Shown: positions 8,636 to 16,827 of the stretch, piece by piece
Position numbering within the stretch: position 1 is the first letter of the stretch
Layout: the number at the start of each line of letters is the position of its first letter
Source of the DNA: CAYSXY01 sp964435165
Lineage (GTDB): Bacteria > Pseudomonadota > Alphaproteobacteria > Rickettsiales > RI-342
Reading direction: 5' to 3'
DNA length: 64,000 nt
Assembly (NCBI GenBank): GCA_964435165.1
Contig: CAYSXY010000001.1
Coordinates: forward strand, 49,308-113,307
Notes under the pieces: generated by a model
Told to the model about the DNA's origin: nothing
The model's database searches: none
Seen by the model: only the letters and a program-made list of their open reading frames with translations
Translations under genes and position numbers: made by a program

Positions 8636-9760
8636 TTAAGCTGCTTTCGACTCTGAGCCGGTTGTTTGTTCGATATTCAACACCTCAGCCACATGCAGCG
8701 TTCGGGTTGGGAAGGCAATTTCAGCGCCATGCTCTCCGATAATCTCGCTGATCTTCAGCAACACATCCTGCTTGATTTCATGAAAGCGCACCCATTGCGT
8801 GGTATGAGTGAAGGTATAGACAAAGAAATCCACCGAGGAAGCATTAAACGCATTAAAGTTCACAATCATGGTTTGTGATTCATCAATCTCTTCGTGCGCT
8901 TTGAGCATGGTTGTGACTGCTTCGGTAATCGCTTGCATTTTGTCAATATCGGCATAGCGAATGCCGATAGTCTCATAGATACGGCGATGTGTCATTCGTG
9001 ACGGATTTTCCACCGCAATCTGGGTGAAGACGGAATTGGGCACATAGAGTGGTCGTTTATCGAAGGTGCGGATAATCGTCAGGCGCCAGCCGATATCTTC
9101 TACCGTGCCCTCAATTTGTTTATCCGGCGAGCGAATCCAGTCACCCACCTGAAAAGGCCGATCAAAATAGATCATCAAGGCCCCAAAGAAGTTAGCCAGC
9201 AGATCCTTGGCGGCGAAGCCGACGGCAATGCCACCGATACCACCAAATGCCAGCACCCCTTCGATACTGAAACCGAGCGTTTGCAGCGAGACCAGAACCG
9301 CTGCGATGATGACGGTCGCACGAAGAATATTGGACACGGCATTAGCCGTTGTGACATCAAATTCTTTTCCCTGCTCTTCAACGCGGTGGCGAAAATTGCG
9401 TTCTCCGCTTTTAATAAAGCGCAGGAGAAACCAGGCCATTGCAGCGATGACACCCACATCGCGAATAGGCCCGGCACCGGAGAAAATAGGCGCGCCGGTA
9501 GCGCGATAGATAATATCTGCCGCAAAACCGATACCCACAATCCAGATCGTGGTGCGCACAGGCCGCCGCGCCGCATCGATGAGCGCGTCGTCCCAAAAGT
9601 TGGCTGTTTTCTCCAGTTTTGTATGTAATTTTTTGAGTATACGGTTGGCAAAAAAGCTGGCCAGCTGGCTCAGAAAAATAACCACCGTAATCTGGATAAT
9701 CCAATCACTGTGCTGGCCAAGATTCAGTGTTTCTCGCAGGTAAGTGACAAAGTCTTGCAT
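8636..9760 (-). CDS. Mechanosensitive ion channel, MscS family
   Basis: 374 residues with four or five membrane helices. The pore-lining helix is recognisable around residues 168-190 (FGGIGGIAVGFAAKDLL), followed directly by NFFGALMIYFDRPFQVGDWI, the MscS signature leading into the cytoplasmic beta domain. The C-terminal alpha-beta domain is present (IRTFDKRPLYVPNSVF and onward). The product opens under membrane tension and relieves osmotic downshock. It has one or two helices more than E. coli MscS (286 residues), as in YbdG/YnaI-like members. It reads in the same direction as the upstream sensor gene with a gap of about 30 bases, so the two may be co-transcribed. Confidence 0.92.
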   Translation of the reverse strand: MQDFVTYLRETLNLGQHSDWIIQITVVIFLSQLASFFANRILKKLHTKLEKTANFWDDALIDAARRPVRTTIWIVGIGFAADIIYRATGAPIFSGAGPIRDVGVIAAMAWFLLRFIKSGERNFRHRVEEQGKEFDVTTANAVSNILRATVIIAAVLVSLQTLGFSIEGVLAFGGIGGIAVGFAAKDLLANFFGALMIYFDRPFQVGDWIRSPDKQIEGTVEDIGWRLTIIRTFDKRPLYVPNSVFTQIAVENPSRMTHRRIYETIGIRYADIDKMQAITEAVTTMLKAHEEIDESQTMIVNFNAFNASSVDFFVYTFTHTTQWVRFHEIKQDVLLKISEIIGEHGAEIAFPTRTLHVAEVLNIEQTTGSESKAA

Positions 9761-9793
9761 CGTTCGCCTGTTATGATTCTATCGTTCTATCGT

Positions 9794-11998
9794 TCACGCT
9801 GGTTCGCTGGCGGTCTCATAGCGATTATGCGTCTCGCCCAGCAACTCCCAATCTTCACGACCGCGATGGTTATCAATGTAATTGACCAGCGCGGCGACCG
9901 GCGCGCGATTATACATCACGCCGATATCATCCATCATCACACGCAGGGCTTCATCAATTGTCGCTCCGGGACGGTAGGCACGCTCGCTGACTAATGCCAC
10001 GAAACTATTAGCCACAATCACCACTTGCGCTGGCGGCAGAATATCATCACCTTTGAGTCCAAGCGGTCCATTGCCATCTGCCCTCTCCTGACTTTGACGA
10101 AGAGTGTCAATCACAGGCCCATCAAATTCAATCGCTGAGAGCAAATCCGCCGTTGCCTGAATGGAATTGCGAATACGTGCCCGCCCTTCTTCATCCAGCA
10201 CTTCTTTTTGCGTCAATAAGGATTCCGGTACCAGAATTTTTCCCAGATTCATCAAACGGCCTGCCGTTTCTGCCGTTTCAACCATCAGGGATACCAACCC
10301 CATTTCACGCGCCACATGGCCGGCAACAGCAGCCACTTTGCGCGAATGCGAGGCGGCATACGGATCGCGCTTATCAACAAGCGAGACCATACTTTCCACC
10401 AAATGGTGCAAAATGCGTTCGCGACGCTCTTTTTCATGCACAAACCTGGTCTGGTCTTTTTCAATGATGAGGGTGCCGGGCGTACGCTGATTGGTTTGCG
10501 GAAGCGGGATATTCTCCAGTGGAATATGTGTGGATTCAAAAATATCCTCGCCTTCCCCAGCCCTTTCAGAAGGCACACGATGAGTGACCGTATGGGTGTT
10601 ATTATCCGCCAATGCCGCCCGGCTGGCCTTCAGATAAGCGTCTGCCTTGCTGGCCCCCAGCACGGCGGTGATGGTTTTTCCGATCATGCGTCGCGGCTCC
10701 ATCCGCGCACGCTCCGCTGCCACCCGGTTGGCATAGCGGTAGTAATGCTCGTTATCGATAATGAAAATAGCATTGGGTGTGGCGGAGGTAATCAATTCAA
10801 ACAACTCATCCTGCTTTTCGATGCGGTTGGCCAATGCCCGATAATGGGCCGCGGCGTGTCGGGCTCGCACGGCCGTCGCGTGGCGCCACACGGCCAACAT
10901 ACTGACCGAGACGAGCAGCACAGCTAATAAATAGCTCCCTACCATCCATTTGCCACGCTGATCACTCTCTGCCAGCACTTCCGCGGCATCAATTTTCAGC
11001 ATCATTGTCCAATTGCTATAGTTGACAGGACGGCTGGTCATCAGCACCAGTTGATTGCGATAATCGGTGCGCAGGGCAAAAGGTGTATCCATCGTCAGCG
11101 CGTGACTGGCGGCGAGTTCAGGCGTTGATGCATCCATGCGTAGTTCAAACGCATTGTAACCACCAAGCAGCACGGGTGACATATATTCAATCTGGCTCTC
11201 AGCAACGCGACGTAGCAATAATGTTTCGACCGTCGCAACATCCAGCGGCTGCTCTGTCAGCATATCAAAAAAGGCGGCACTCAATGGCAACACCGCTAAA
11301 GCATAGCCTACTGGTTGACTCTCTCCGGCATCCTGCTGCACGGCCGTCACCGGCTGCATCAGACCGATCATCCACCCATCCTCTTCATGCTTGAAAGGAC
11401 CAAAGAGCAGTGACTCCGTCAATTCACGCGATTGCGCAAAGGTGCGCAGCACGGGCGGGAGTTGAAATCCTCTGGAGCTGGCTAAGATAGTGTGCGAGCG
11501 ATTGATGAGCGCGATCCCACCTGCCGGTGGTCCCTCCACCCCGGCCTTCATGGGCATCGCGGTGTTTGCGGCCGATTGATGCAGCGCTGTCGCTCTGAGC
11601 ACCGTTGCATTAAGTAAGTTACGCATAAACCCGCTTTGCGCCATCATTGCCGGTGCTTCTGACGGTGCATTGGCGGTCGCTTGTTCGGTGATGAACAATT
11701 GCACGGACGGGTTGGTCGTAATGCCGTCCAGCATATCAAACTGTTTATCCAGCCAGCGATTAATCTCTGCCACCTGATGATCCGCCATCAGGCCAAGGCG
11801 AATATGCCATTGGCGCATATCGCGCTCTTTTTCTTCATTAATATAGGAAAGCATCAGAATAAAGCCCAGCAATGCAAGCGCTGTCCAGCCTAGTGCCAGA
11901 ATCAACCAGCCATAGCGCAGCCAGCGCCGGCGTGCTTGCTGCGAGGTGCGCGGCTGCATTCTGTTCTGTTCGCTCGAAACGGTGGTTGCGTCTCCCAT
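9794..11998 (-). CDS. Membrane sensor with PAS and degenerate HD-GYP domain
   Basis: 734 residues: an N-terminal membrane helix (about 27-50), a large periplasmic sensor region (about 55-345, Cache-like by length and layout), a second helix (about 347-367), a PAS domain (about 395-515) and an HD-GYP-like domain (about 529-710). The last keeps the overall motif order but has lost the catalytic residues. The HD pair is M-N (LMNLGKI, near 583), the HHE motif is Q-S-Q-E (near 635), G-Y-P is reduced to G-P-L in DGNGPLGLKG, and the late V-A-D-x-F-D-A-L is V-A-N-S-F-V-A-L. It should therefore not hydrolyse c-di-GMP and may bind it or signal by shape change. It is divergent from the LapG-like protease gene. 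Confidence 0.85.
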   Translation of the reverse strand: MGDATTVSSEQNRMQPRTSQQARRRWLRYGWLILALGWTALALLGFILMLSYINEEKERDMRQWHIRLGLMADHQVAEINRWLDKQFDMLDGITTNPSVQLFITEQATANAPSEAPAMMAQSGFMRNLLNATVLRATALHQSAANTAMPMKAGVEGPPAGGIALINRSHTILASSRGFQLPPVLRTFAQSRELTESLLFGPFKHEEDGWMIGLMQPVTAVQQDAGESQPVGYALAVLPLSAAFFDMLTEQPLDVATVETLLLRRVAESQIEYMSPVLLGGYNAFELRMDASTPELAASHALTMDTPFALRTDYRNQLVLMTSRPVNYSNWTMMLKIDAAEVLAESDQRGKWMVGSYLLAVLLVSVSMLAVWRHATAVRARHAAAHYRALANRIEKQDELFELITSATPNAIFIIDNEHYYRYANRVAAERARMEPRRMIGKTITAVLGASKADAYLKASRAALADNNTHTVTHRVPSERAGEGEDIFESTHIPLENIPLPQTNQRTPGTLIIEKDQTRFVHEKERRERILHHLVESMVSLVDKRDPYAASHSRKVAAVAGHVAREMGLVSLMVETAETAGRLMNLGKILVPESLLTQKEVLDEEGRARIRNSIQATADLLSAIEFDGPVIDTLRQSQERADGNGPLGLKGDDILPPAQVVIVANSFVALVSERAYRPGATIDEALRVMMDDIGVMYNRAPVAALVNYIDNHRGREDWELLGETHNRYETASEPA

Positions 11999-12134
11999 AG
12001 TGGTGGATTATCGCGCTGTGGCCTGCCTTGTCCAGCGAAAAGCCGCACATGCTTATCGACGCAGGAAAGATTGTCAGCACTGCGGCGAATATGCTACGCA
12101 TGAGCGTCTTTCATTCCATAGAGGCCGTGGCCTG

Positions 12135-12761
12135 GTGCGTACGTTACACTTCATCCTTGTGATCGCCATTCTTATCGTTAGTTCAGCGCCGGCAAGGGCG
12201 TTGTTTGATTACACGGAAACGCCATCGCATGACCTCAGTCTCTTTCCCAAATGGCTCGGCGTGTTGGAGCGCGATTCCAAACATCGTGGCCTGATGCGGC
12301 AGGAATGCCAGGAGACATCCCCCTACTGCCTTGACCAGCGCTGGCAGGATTTTCTGCTTTCATTACAAGGCCAATCGCTGGATGAGCAACTACGGCAGGT
12401 GAATCGCTATCACAACCAGGCTGATTATATTCTGGATATGGTCAATTGGGGGGTGTTGGATTACTGGGCGACACCCTATGAATTTTTCAACCGTGACGGT
12501 GATTGCGAAGATTATGCCATTGCCAAATATATGAGCCTCAAGCAACTGGGCGTACCGCCTGAGCAGATGCGCGTGGTGGTACTGCAGGACACCAACCTGA
12601 ACATTATCCATTCGGTTCTGGCTGTCTATGCGGAGGAGACGGTGTATATTCTCGATAACCAGATTGAGCAGGTGATCACGGACCGCGACATTCGGCATTA
12701 CCTGCCGATTTATTCCATCAATGAAGGCGGCTGGTGGCGGCATTTGCCGCGGAACGGATAG
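12135..12761 (+). CDS. LapG-like periplasmic cysteine protease (BTLCP, peptidase C93)
   Basis: The 208-residue protein from the GTG chosen here has a signal peptide (hydrophobic 5-17, then S-S-A-P-A-R-A). It shows the transglutaminase-like protease core: catalytic C124 inside D-G-D-C-E-D, H159 in N-I-I-H-S and D174 in Y-I-L-D-N. D123 and E125 flank the cysteine, as do the calcium-binding residues of LapG. LapG cuts large adhesins near an AA-G site to release cells from biofilm and is normally held back by LapD. The neighbouring TpsA has a matching PAAG site. The open frame runs 63 codons upstream into the divergent gene, but no signal peptide would then be terminal; GTG gives a proper one. 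Confidence 0.85.
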   Translation: MRTLHFILVIAILIVSSAPARALFDYTETPSHDLSLFPKWLGVLERDSKHRGLMRQECQETSPYCLDQRWQDFLLSLQGQSLDEQLRQVNRYHNQADYILDMVNWGVLDYWATPYEFFNRDGDCEDYAIAKYMSLKQLGVPPEQMRVVVLQDTNLNIIHSVLAVYAEETVYILDNQIEQVITDRDIRHYLPIYSINEGGWWRHLPRNG

Positions 12762-12845
12762 ACAGATTTGAACTGAAGGTTTTCTGCGCCCTCTCACCCT
12801 GCGGCCTTAGTCGCTGGCGCGAAGCAGCAGTTTTAAGAATGAGGT

Positions 12846-12868
12846 GGCCCCGCGGCTTAGGCGGGGCC
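12846..12868. terminator. GC-rich hairpin between convergent protease and adhesin genes
   Basis: GGCCCCGC, a seven-base loop and GCGGGGCC form a perfect eight-pair stem between the stop codons of the convergent lapG-like and tpsA genes. There is no T-run on either side, so classic intrinsic termination is not assured; it may protect mRNA 3' ends or slow polymerase. Confidence 0.4.
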
Positions 12869-12947
12869 ATGCTCATGACGACAGAGCATTCAGGTAGCTG
12901 CGCTATTCACATTTTCTGTGAATGGCGATGGCGGATCACAACAGCAC

Positions 12948-14615
12948 TTACTGCTCGAGATCGCTCTCAGTATTACATTCCAGCCCATCTTCGCTCACCG
13001 CGAGTGGGTCCTGCAACACAGCCGTTCCGCAATTGACATCGGCGCCTGTACCGGTGTCACCCGCGGCCGGGGCCAATGCACCAAGCTGATCAGCCGGGAT
13101 ATTGCCTAGATCCTGCGTTGCGCTGAGGTCGATATTGACGTCAAACACGCCCACTTCATAGCTTTCAAAGCTGGTATCCTGCTCAATCGACTGCTCAGAG
13201 AAGGAGATGAGCGGACGGTTGAGATCGTTCGGGCCGAATTCTACATCACTGGGGTCTACCGTGCCGGTTGGCGTTGGCGCGGGCGCCGGTGTGGGCGCAG
13301 GCGTCGGCTCCGGTGTTGGTTCACCTTCCGGTGGTAGTGATACTGGCGGGTTAGGTTCCGGCGTTGGGAACTCAACCGGCGGCTGACTTACCGGCGGATT
13401 TGACGGTTCCGGCGTCGGCAATGGCGGCGCTGTCGAAACCGGTGGGTTTGTCGGCTCCGGCGTGGTTGGTTCCGGTGTCGTTGGTTCCGGTGTGGTTGGC
13501 TCCAGCGTGGTCGGTTCCGGTGTGGTTGGCTCCGGTGTGGTTGGCTCCGGTGTGGTCGGCTCAATCACAATCTCACCACTTGGATCTTCCACCAAATATA
13601 ATGCATTGATTTCACTTGTGATATTCGCCGGACGGCTAATAGGTATATCGAAGGTGTTATCGACAGCATTAACGGCTAAGATAACTGTACCACCAGTTTT
13701 ATGGTGTGTATTGGCATTAATCCGTCCATTAACCGTCACACCATGATCTGCAGAGGTGTGTGCATCCGATACTTTGTTGCCATCATTCAGGAATGCAAAC
13801 GGCACACCATGTCCGGGTGCCGGATCATCATACGCACCTTGAAATGAGCGGGGTCTTTTACCAGCATCAACCGCGATTATGTTATCACCATCCAGGCCAA
13901 TAGCAAAGGTACGCCCAGACGCCAAAATGACATTACCGAAATCTTTCTGGTTTGCGTTTAATTGACCGCCTGATTGCAACTCCACCTCTGGAGCTACAAG
14001 GGCAATCACTGCATTATCCACAATATTGGTATTAACTTGACCGGAAACGCTGATTTTTCCGCCGGAAGCGGGAATATCAAAGTAAAAGAGGTTGTCTGTA
14101 GCCGCTACAAACTCGTCAACATCAATATCAGCAGCTGTAGCCAAAAATCCTGCACTGTAAATGGAGCCGCCAACATGCAAGCCTTTGGGACTAACAATAA
14201 TAACACGCCCGTCAGCCCGTAGCGTACCATTAATTTGCGGTACTGTAGCGCTGTTAATTACACGATTCAAAACGATTGATGACGGTGCAGGTTGATTAAA
14301 TTCCACTTCTCTGCCTGCATTAATATCAAAGCTGTCCCAATCTATCGCAGCACGATCTGATAAGTCATAAACATGCTTGGTGGATGAACTCTGACCAGGA
14401 GCTGTATTTAGCACTGCAGAGCCTGCTCGCACCGCATTCATAACTGGTAAATCCGCTGCACTGGCAAAGCGGGCGGCTTCAAATGTCACCATACCGGCAA
14501 TCGCCACAGCGGAGAGGCAGCGCTGCACCGGGCTGTGACGGCGGCTGAGCGCAGTGGAGCTGGCATAGCCATGCATGATGGCGTTGTTATGGTTGTTTTT
14601 TGCTGTGGTGCGCAT
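12948..14615 (-). CDS. CdrA-like two-partner secretion adhesin (TpsA) with PAAG site and cysteine hook
   Basis: 555 residues. An extended signal peptide (basic start, hydrophobic A-V-A-I-A-G-M-V-T-F, cut after F-A-S-A-A near 55) leads into a haemagglutination/TPS domain (about 70-340; VYDLSDRAAIDWDSFDINAG and VSPKGLHVGGSIYSAGFLAT are typical). A Pro-Glu-Thr spacer (about 350-450) and an acidic end follow. P516-A-A-G519 fits the LapG cleavage consensus, and C529 and C547 near the C-terminus resemble the cysteine hook that anchors CdrA and HMW1 in the outer membrane. The tpsB partner is next upstream on the same strand, the protease downstream. The ATG chosen has AGAGGAG eight bases ahead; an earlier ATG adds nine residues. 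It is very short for a TpsA. Confidence 0.85.
   Translation of the reverse strand: MRTTAKNNHNNAIMHGYASSTALSRRHSPVQRCLSAVAIAGMVTFEAARFASAADLPVMNAVRAGSAVLNTAPGQSSSTKHVYDLSDRAAIDWDSFDINAGREVEFNQPAPSSIVLNRVINSATVPQINGTLRADGRVIIVSPKGLHVGGSIYSAGFLATAADIDVDEFVAATDNLFYFDIPASGGKISVSGQVNTNIVDNAVIALVAPEVELQSGGQLNANQKDFGNVILASGRTFAIGLDGDNIIAVDAGKRPRSFQGAYDDPAPGHGVPFAFLNDGNKVSDAHTSADHGVTVNGRINANTHHKTGGTVILAVNAVDNTFDIPISRPANITSEINALYLVEDPSGEIVIEPTTPEPTTPEPTTPEPTTLEPTTPEPTTPEPTTPEPTNPPVSTAPPLPTPEPSNPPVSQPPVEFPTPEPNPPVSLPPEGEPTPEPTPAPTPAPAPTPTGTVDPSDVEFGPNDLNRPLISFSEQSIEQDTSFESYEVGVFDVNIDLSATQDLGNIPADQLGALAPAAGDTGTGADVNCGTAVLQDPLAVSEDGLECNTESDLEQ
13449..13563 (-). repeat. 15-bp tandem repeat encoding T-T-P-E-P spacer
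   Basis: About eight tandem copies of a 15-base unit (plus strand GTTGGCTCCGGTGTG with small changes) encode T-T-P-E-P units, with one copy T-T-L-E-P. The array lies in the extended proline-rich stalk of the TpsA adhesin and is a candidate for slipped-strand length variation that keeps the frame. Confidence 0.85.
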
Positions 14616-14789
14616 GGTTATACTCCTCTGACGATCACCCAAATAGTAGTCACACGATCTGTTGTTATTCTGGTTGAATACGGGATACCGCTGCCACCCA
14701 AAATATTTAACAAATTGTTAAAATCAAGCGCTAATTCACCCTACTGTTTAAATTAATGCCCCCAAGCCATTGCTGTTTAACAATTATAT

Positions 14790-16472
14790 CTAGAAGCGAC
14801 GGACCAGGCCAACAAACAGCCGTGGCTGATCGCCGTCATTGCGTTCGGCGCTGACATTACGCGTCAGTGGCACGGCCAGTTCAACAAAGCCGGTGGTTTG
14901 GCTGTTGACATTGAAGCGCACGCCCGGACCGAACGAGGCAAGCGTATCGCGCCCACTCACACCTGGCAGGCCGTCTTCTTCCCATACCGCTCCAAAATCA
15001 TAATAGAGATAAGCCTGGTAAGAACTGAGATATTCATAATCGGTTGCACGACCATAGCGTAGCTCACCGCGGAAGGCGACACCATGATCGCCGGTGATTT
15101 CCGAAGGATCATAAGCCGAGCCGAACAGCGAGCCCCCTACCCCGAACTCCTCTGACGAGAGTAACGGATCGAACGCATACTGCCCGGTGACACTCGTGAA
15201 GAGTGAGAAGTCACGCGGCAGATCCTGCAGGCGGGTGATGGTCGCGTTAATGCTGGTAAAGTCGGCTTCGCCATCAGGCCGCGAGCGGTTGAGGCCGTCA
15301 TCGCTGGCGCCAAACGCATCAATCCCCTGGCGTAACTGCATATCCAGCAGGTTGATGCCGCGCCAATCATCGGCAACATCGAGATTGAAGCCGGCAAAGA
15401 GCGTACGCACACTGTCATCATAGAGTTCGATGCCGGAGATATCGGTTTCCGTATCGACCATCTCAAACCCGACACGGGCAAACACATTATACGTACGAGA
15501 GCGCACAAACGGATGCTCGACAGCCACTTCAAAACGGGTGCTTTCCCCTTCGATATTCAATGGCTCAAGGAACGAGCCTGGCTCGGTCATGCTGTAGGCG
15601 CCACGCAGTTCTATCCGCGTGCCTTCATTGCCAATCTGCTGCTCATGTGCCACATCAATAAAGCGCAGTTCATCCACTTCTGAGGTGAGGATGCCACGCA
15701 CTGTTGTGCGCTCATACATGCCGAGAATCGAGTTGGCAGCGGCGATGCCCGTCAACTGGTAAGGCCCAAGCAGACGGCTGCCGCGATTATCGGCCTGAAT
15801 CGCCCCTTCATAAGTATCATGCCCGACGAGCAACACGAGGCTGGATGCACCAGCTTCAATCTGCGAGGGCTGGAGAATGCCGCGTGCGGTCACGCCCGGC
15901 AGATCATCGGCCAACAGCAAGTAACGCTCCAGTGTTTTGACATTGAGCGGCTTGCTTTCCTGAATTTTCGCGGCATAGGCGCGCAGTAATTCTTCACTGC
16001 CCTTGATCTCGCCCTGAATATTCACATCGCTGATGTGACCTTCGGCAATTTGCAATGTAACGACACCATCTTTAATGCGCTGCGGGCCGATAAAGGCACG
16101 CGAGAGGATATATCCATCACGGCGATATTTTGCCGTAATGTTGCGTGCCAACTGATTAATCTCACGCATGGTCACACGCTTGCCGAGATAATCACTCACT
16201 TCCATTTTCAATATGTCATCGTCATAGACACTGTTGCCCTCAAACATCATATCATTGAGGACAAAGCTGACTTCCTGAATGGCGGCGTCACCAGCAGTGG
16301 TTGCGCCTTCCTGTTCAATCACTGCATCCTGCCTCGGCGTTGGAAGACTGCGCGGCAAGATGTCGCGTTGCACCCGTTCCGGCGCGGCGGTGGGGGGCAC
16401 GATTTGCGCCCAGCTGGCAGAAGAAGTAGTGATGAGTAAAGCGGAAGCAAGGGCAAAAGAAAGCGAGCGCAT
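14790..16472 (-). CDS. TpsB outer-membrane transporter (ShlB/FhaC/HecB family)
   Basis: 560 residues: signal peptide (1-22, ending S-A-S-W-A-Q), a Pro/Arg-rich linker, a POTRA region (about 65-220, with VSFVLNDMMFEGNSVYDDD and GYILSRAFIGPQRI), and a 16-strand-type barrel ending in G-L-V-R-R-F with the C-terminal Phe used by the Bam machinery. The conserved late motif is present as GGSLFGSAYDPSEITGD. It exports the TpsA encoded just downstream on the same strand (about 170-base gap), the order tpsB-tpsA. In CdrAB-type systems this pore also holds the cysteine hook of the adhesin. It is divergent from the fapF-like gene across a 355-base regulatory gap. Confidence 0.92.
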   Translation of the reverse strand: MRSLSFALASALLITTSSASWAQIVPPTAAPERVQRDILPRSLPTPRQDAVIEQEGATTAGDAAIQEVSFVLNDMMFEGNSVYDDDILKMEVSDYLGKRVTMREINQLARNITAKYRRDGYILSRAFIGPQRIKDGVVTLQIAEGHISDVNIQGEIKGSEELLRAYAAKIQESKPLNVKTLERYLLLADDLPGVTARGILQPSQIEAGASSLVLLVGHDTYEGAIQADNRGSRLLGPYQLTGIAAANSILGMYERTTVRGILTSEVDELRFIDVAHEQQIGNEGTRIELRGAYSMTEPGSFLEPLNIEGESTRFEVAVEHPFVRSRTYNVFARVGFEMVDTETDISGIELYDDSVRTLFAGFNLDVADDWRGINLLDMQLRQGIDAFGASDDGLNRSRPDGEADFTSINATITRLQDLPRDFSLFTSVTGQYAFDPLLSSEEFGVGGSLFGSAYDPSEITGDHGVAFRGELRYGRATDYEYLSSYQAYLYYDFGAVWEEDGLPGVSGRDTLASFGPGVRFNVNSQTTGFVELAVPLTRNVSAERNDGDQPRLFVGLVRRF

Positions 16473-16827
16473 GGTTCTTTTCCATTGTTATGATGTTTAT
16501 TGTAATGCATCGCACGGGCGTGCAATGGAGATGCTGATGCAAAAGCAAGTTTTTAGTCCTTTTTTTCTCACCTGTAAAGGCGCTGCTTCATAGGCCACTG
16601 ATTTGCCATTATAAGTTTAACAATCGTTATGGATTCTAAAGCCACGCAGCATCAGCATTTCGTCGCAGTCAGCGCATAATGGTAAAAAAATAAAGAATTG
16701 ACAGAAGCCGCGTCATTTGCTCTTAAGCGATTATTCTTTGTTTTCGTGCACGCAGCATGAACATGGCCTTGCGCCATTACATAACACACTGATAGAACAT
16801 AACCGTACTTCCTAGCAGGACAGTCCC
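16473..16827. other. Divergent intergenic region between tpsB and fapF-like gene
   Basis: This 355-base, AT-rich gap separates the two adhesion systems, which read away from it, so it should hold promoters for both. The only strong signal I see is a sigma-70-like promoter on the plus strand at 16698-16726. No RNA gene or credible small ORF was seen. A shared regulator site for both systems would have to lie here. Confidence 0.5.
16698..16726 (+). promoter_or_regulatory. Probable promoter of the Fap-like cluster
   Basis: A perfect -35 TTGACA (16698-16703), a 17-base spacer and TCTTAA as a weak -10 (16721-16726) lie about 100 bases before the fapF-like start. The perfect -35 paired with a poor -10 could mean help from an activator. 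Confidence 0.5.

Noticed and set aside
9116..9628. Plus-strand 170-codon frame within mscS
   Set aside because: Antisense shadow of the MscS channel gene; no ribosome site and unnatural composition.
11946..12134. N-terminal extension of the LapG-like protein by 63 residues
   Set aside because: It overlaps the divergent sensor gene, is Cys/Arg-rich and would place the signal peptide internally.
13364..13746. Plus-strand frames with Val-Gly-Ser-Gly repeats
   Set aside because: Antisense reading of the T-T-P-E-P tandem repeat of the adhesin.
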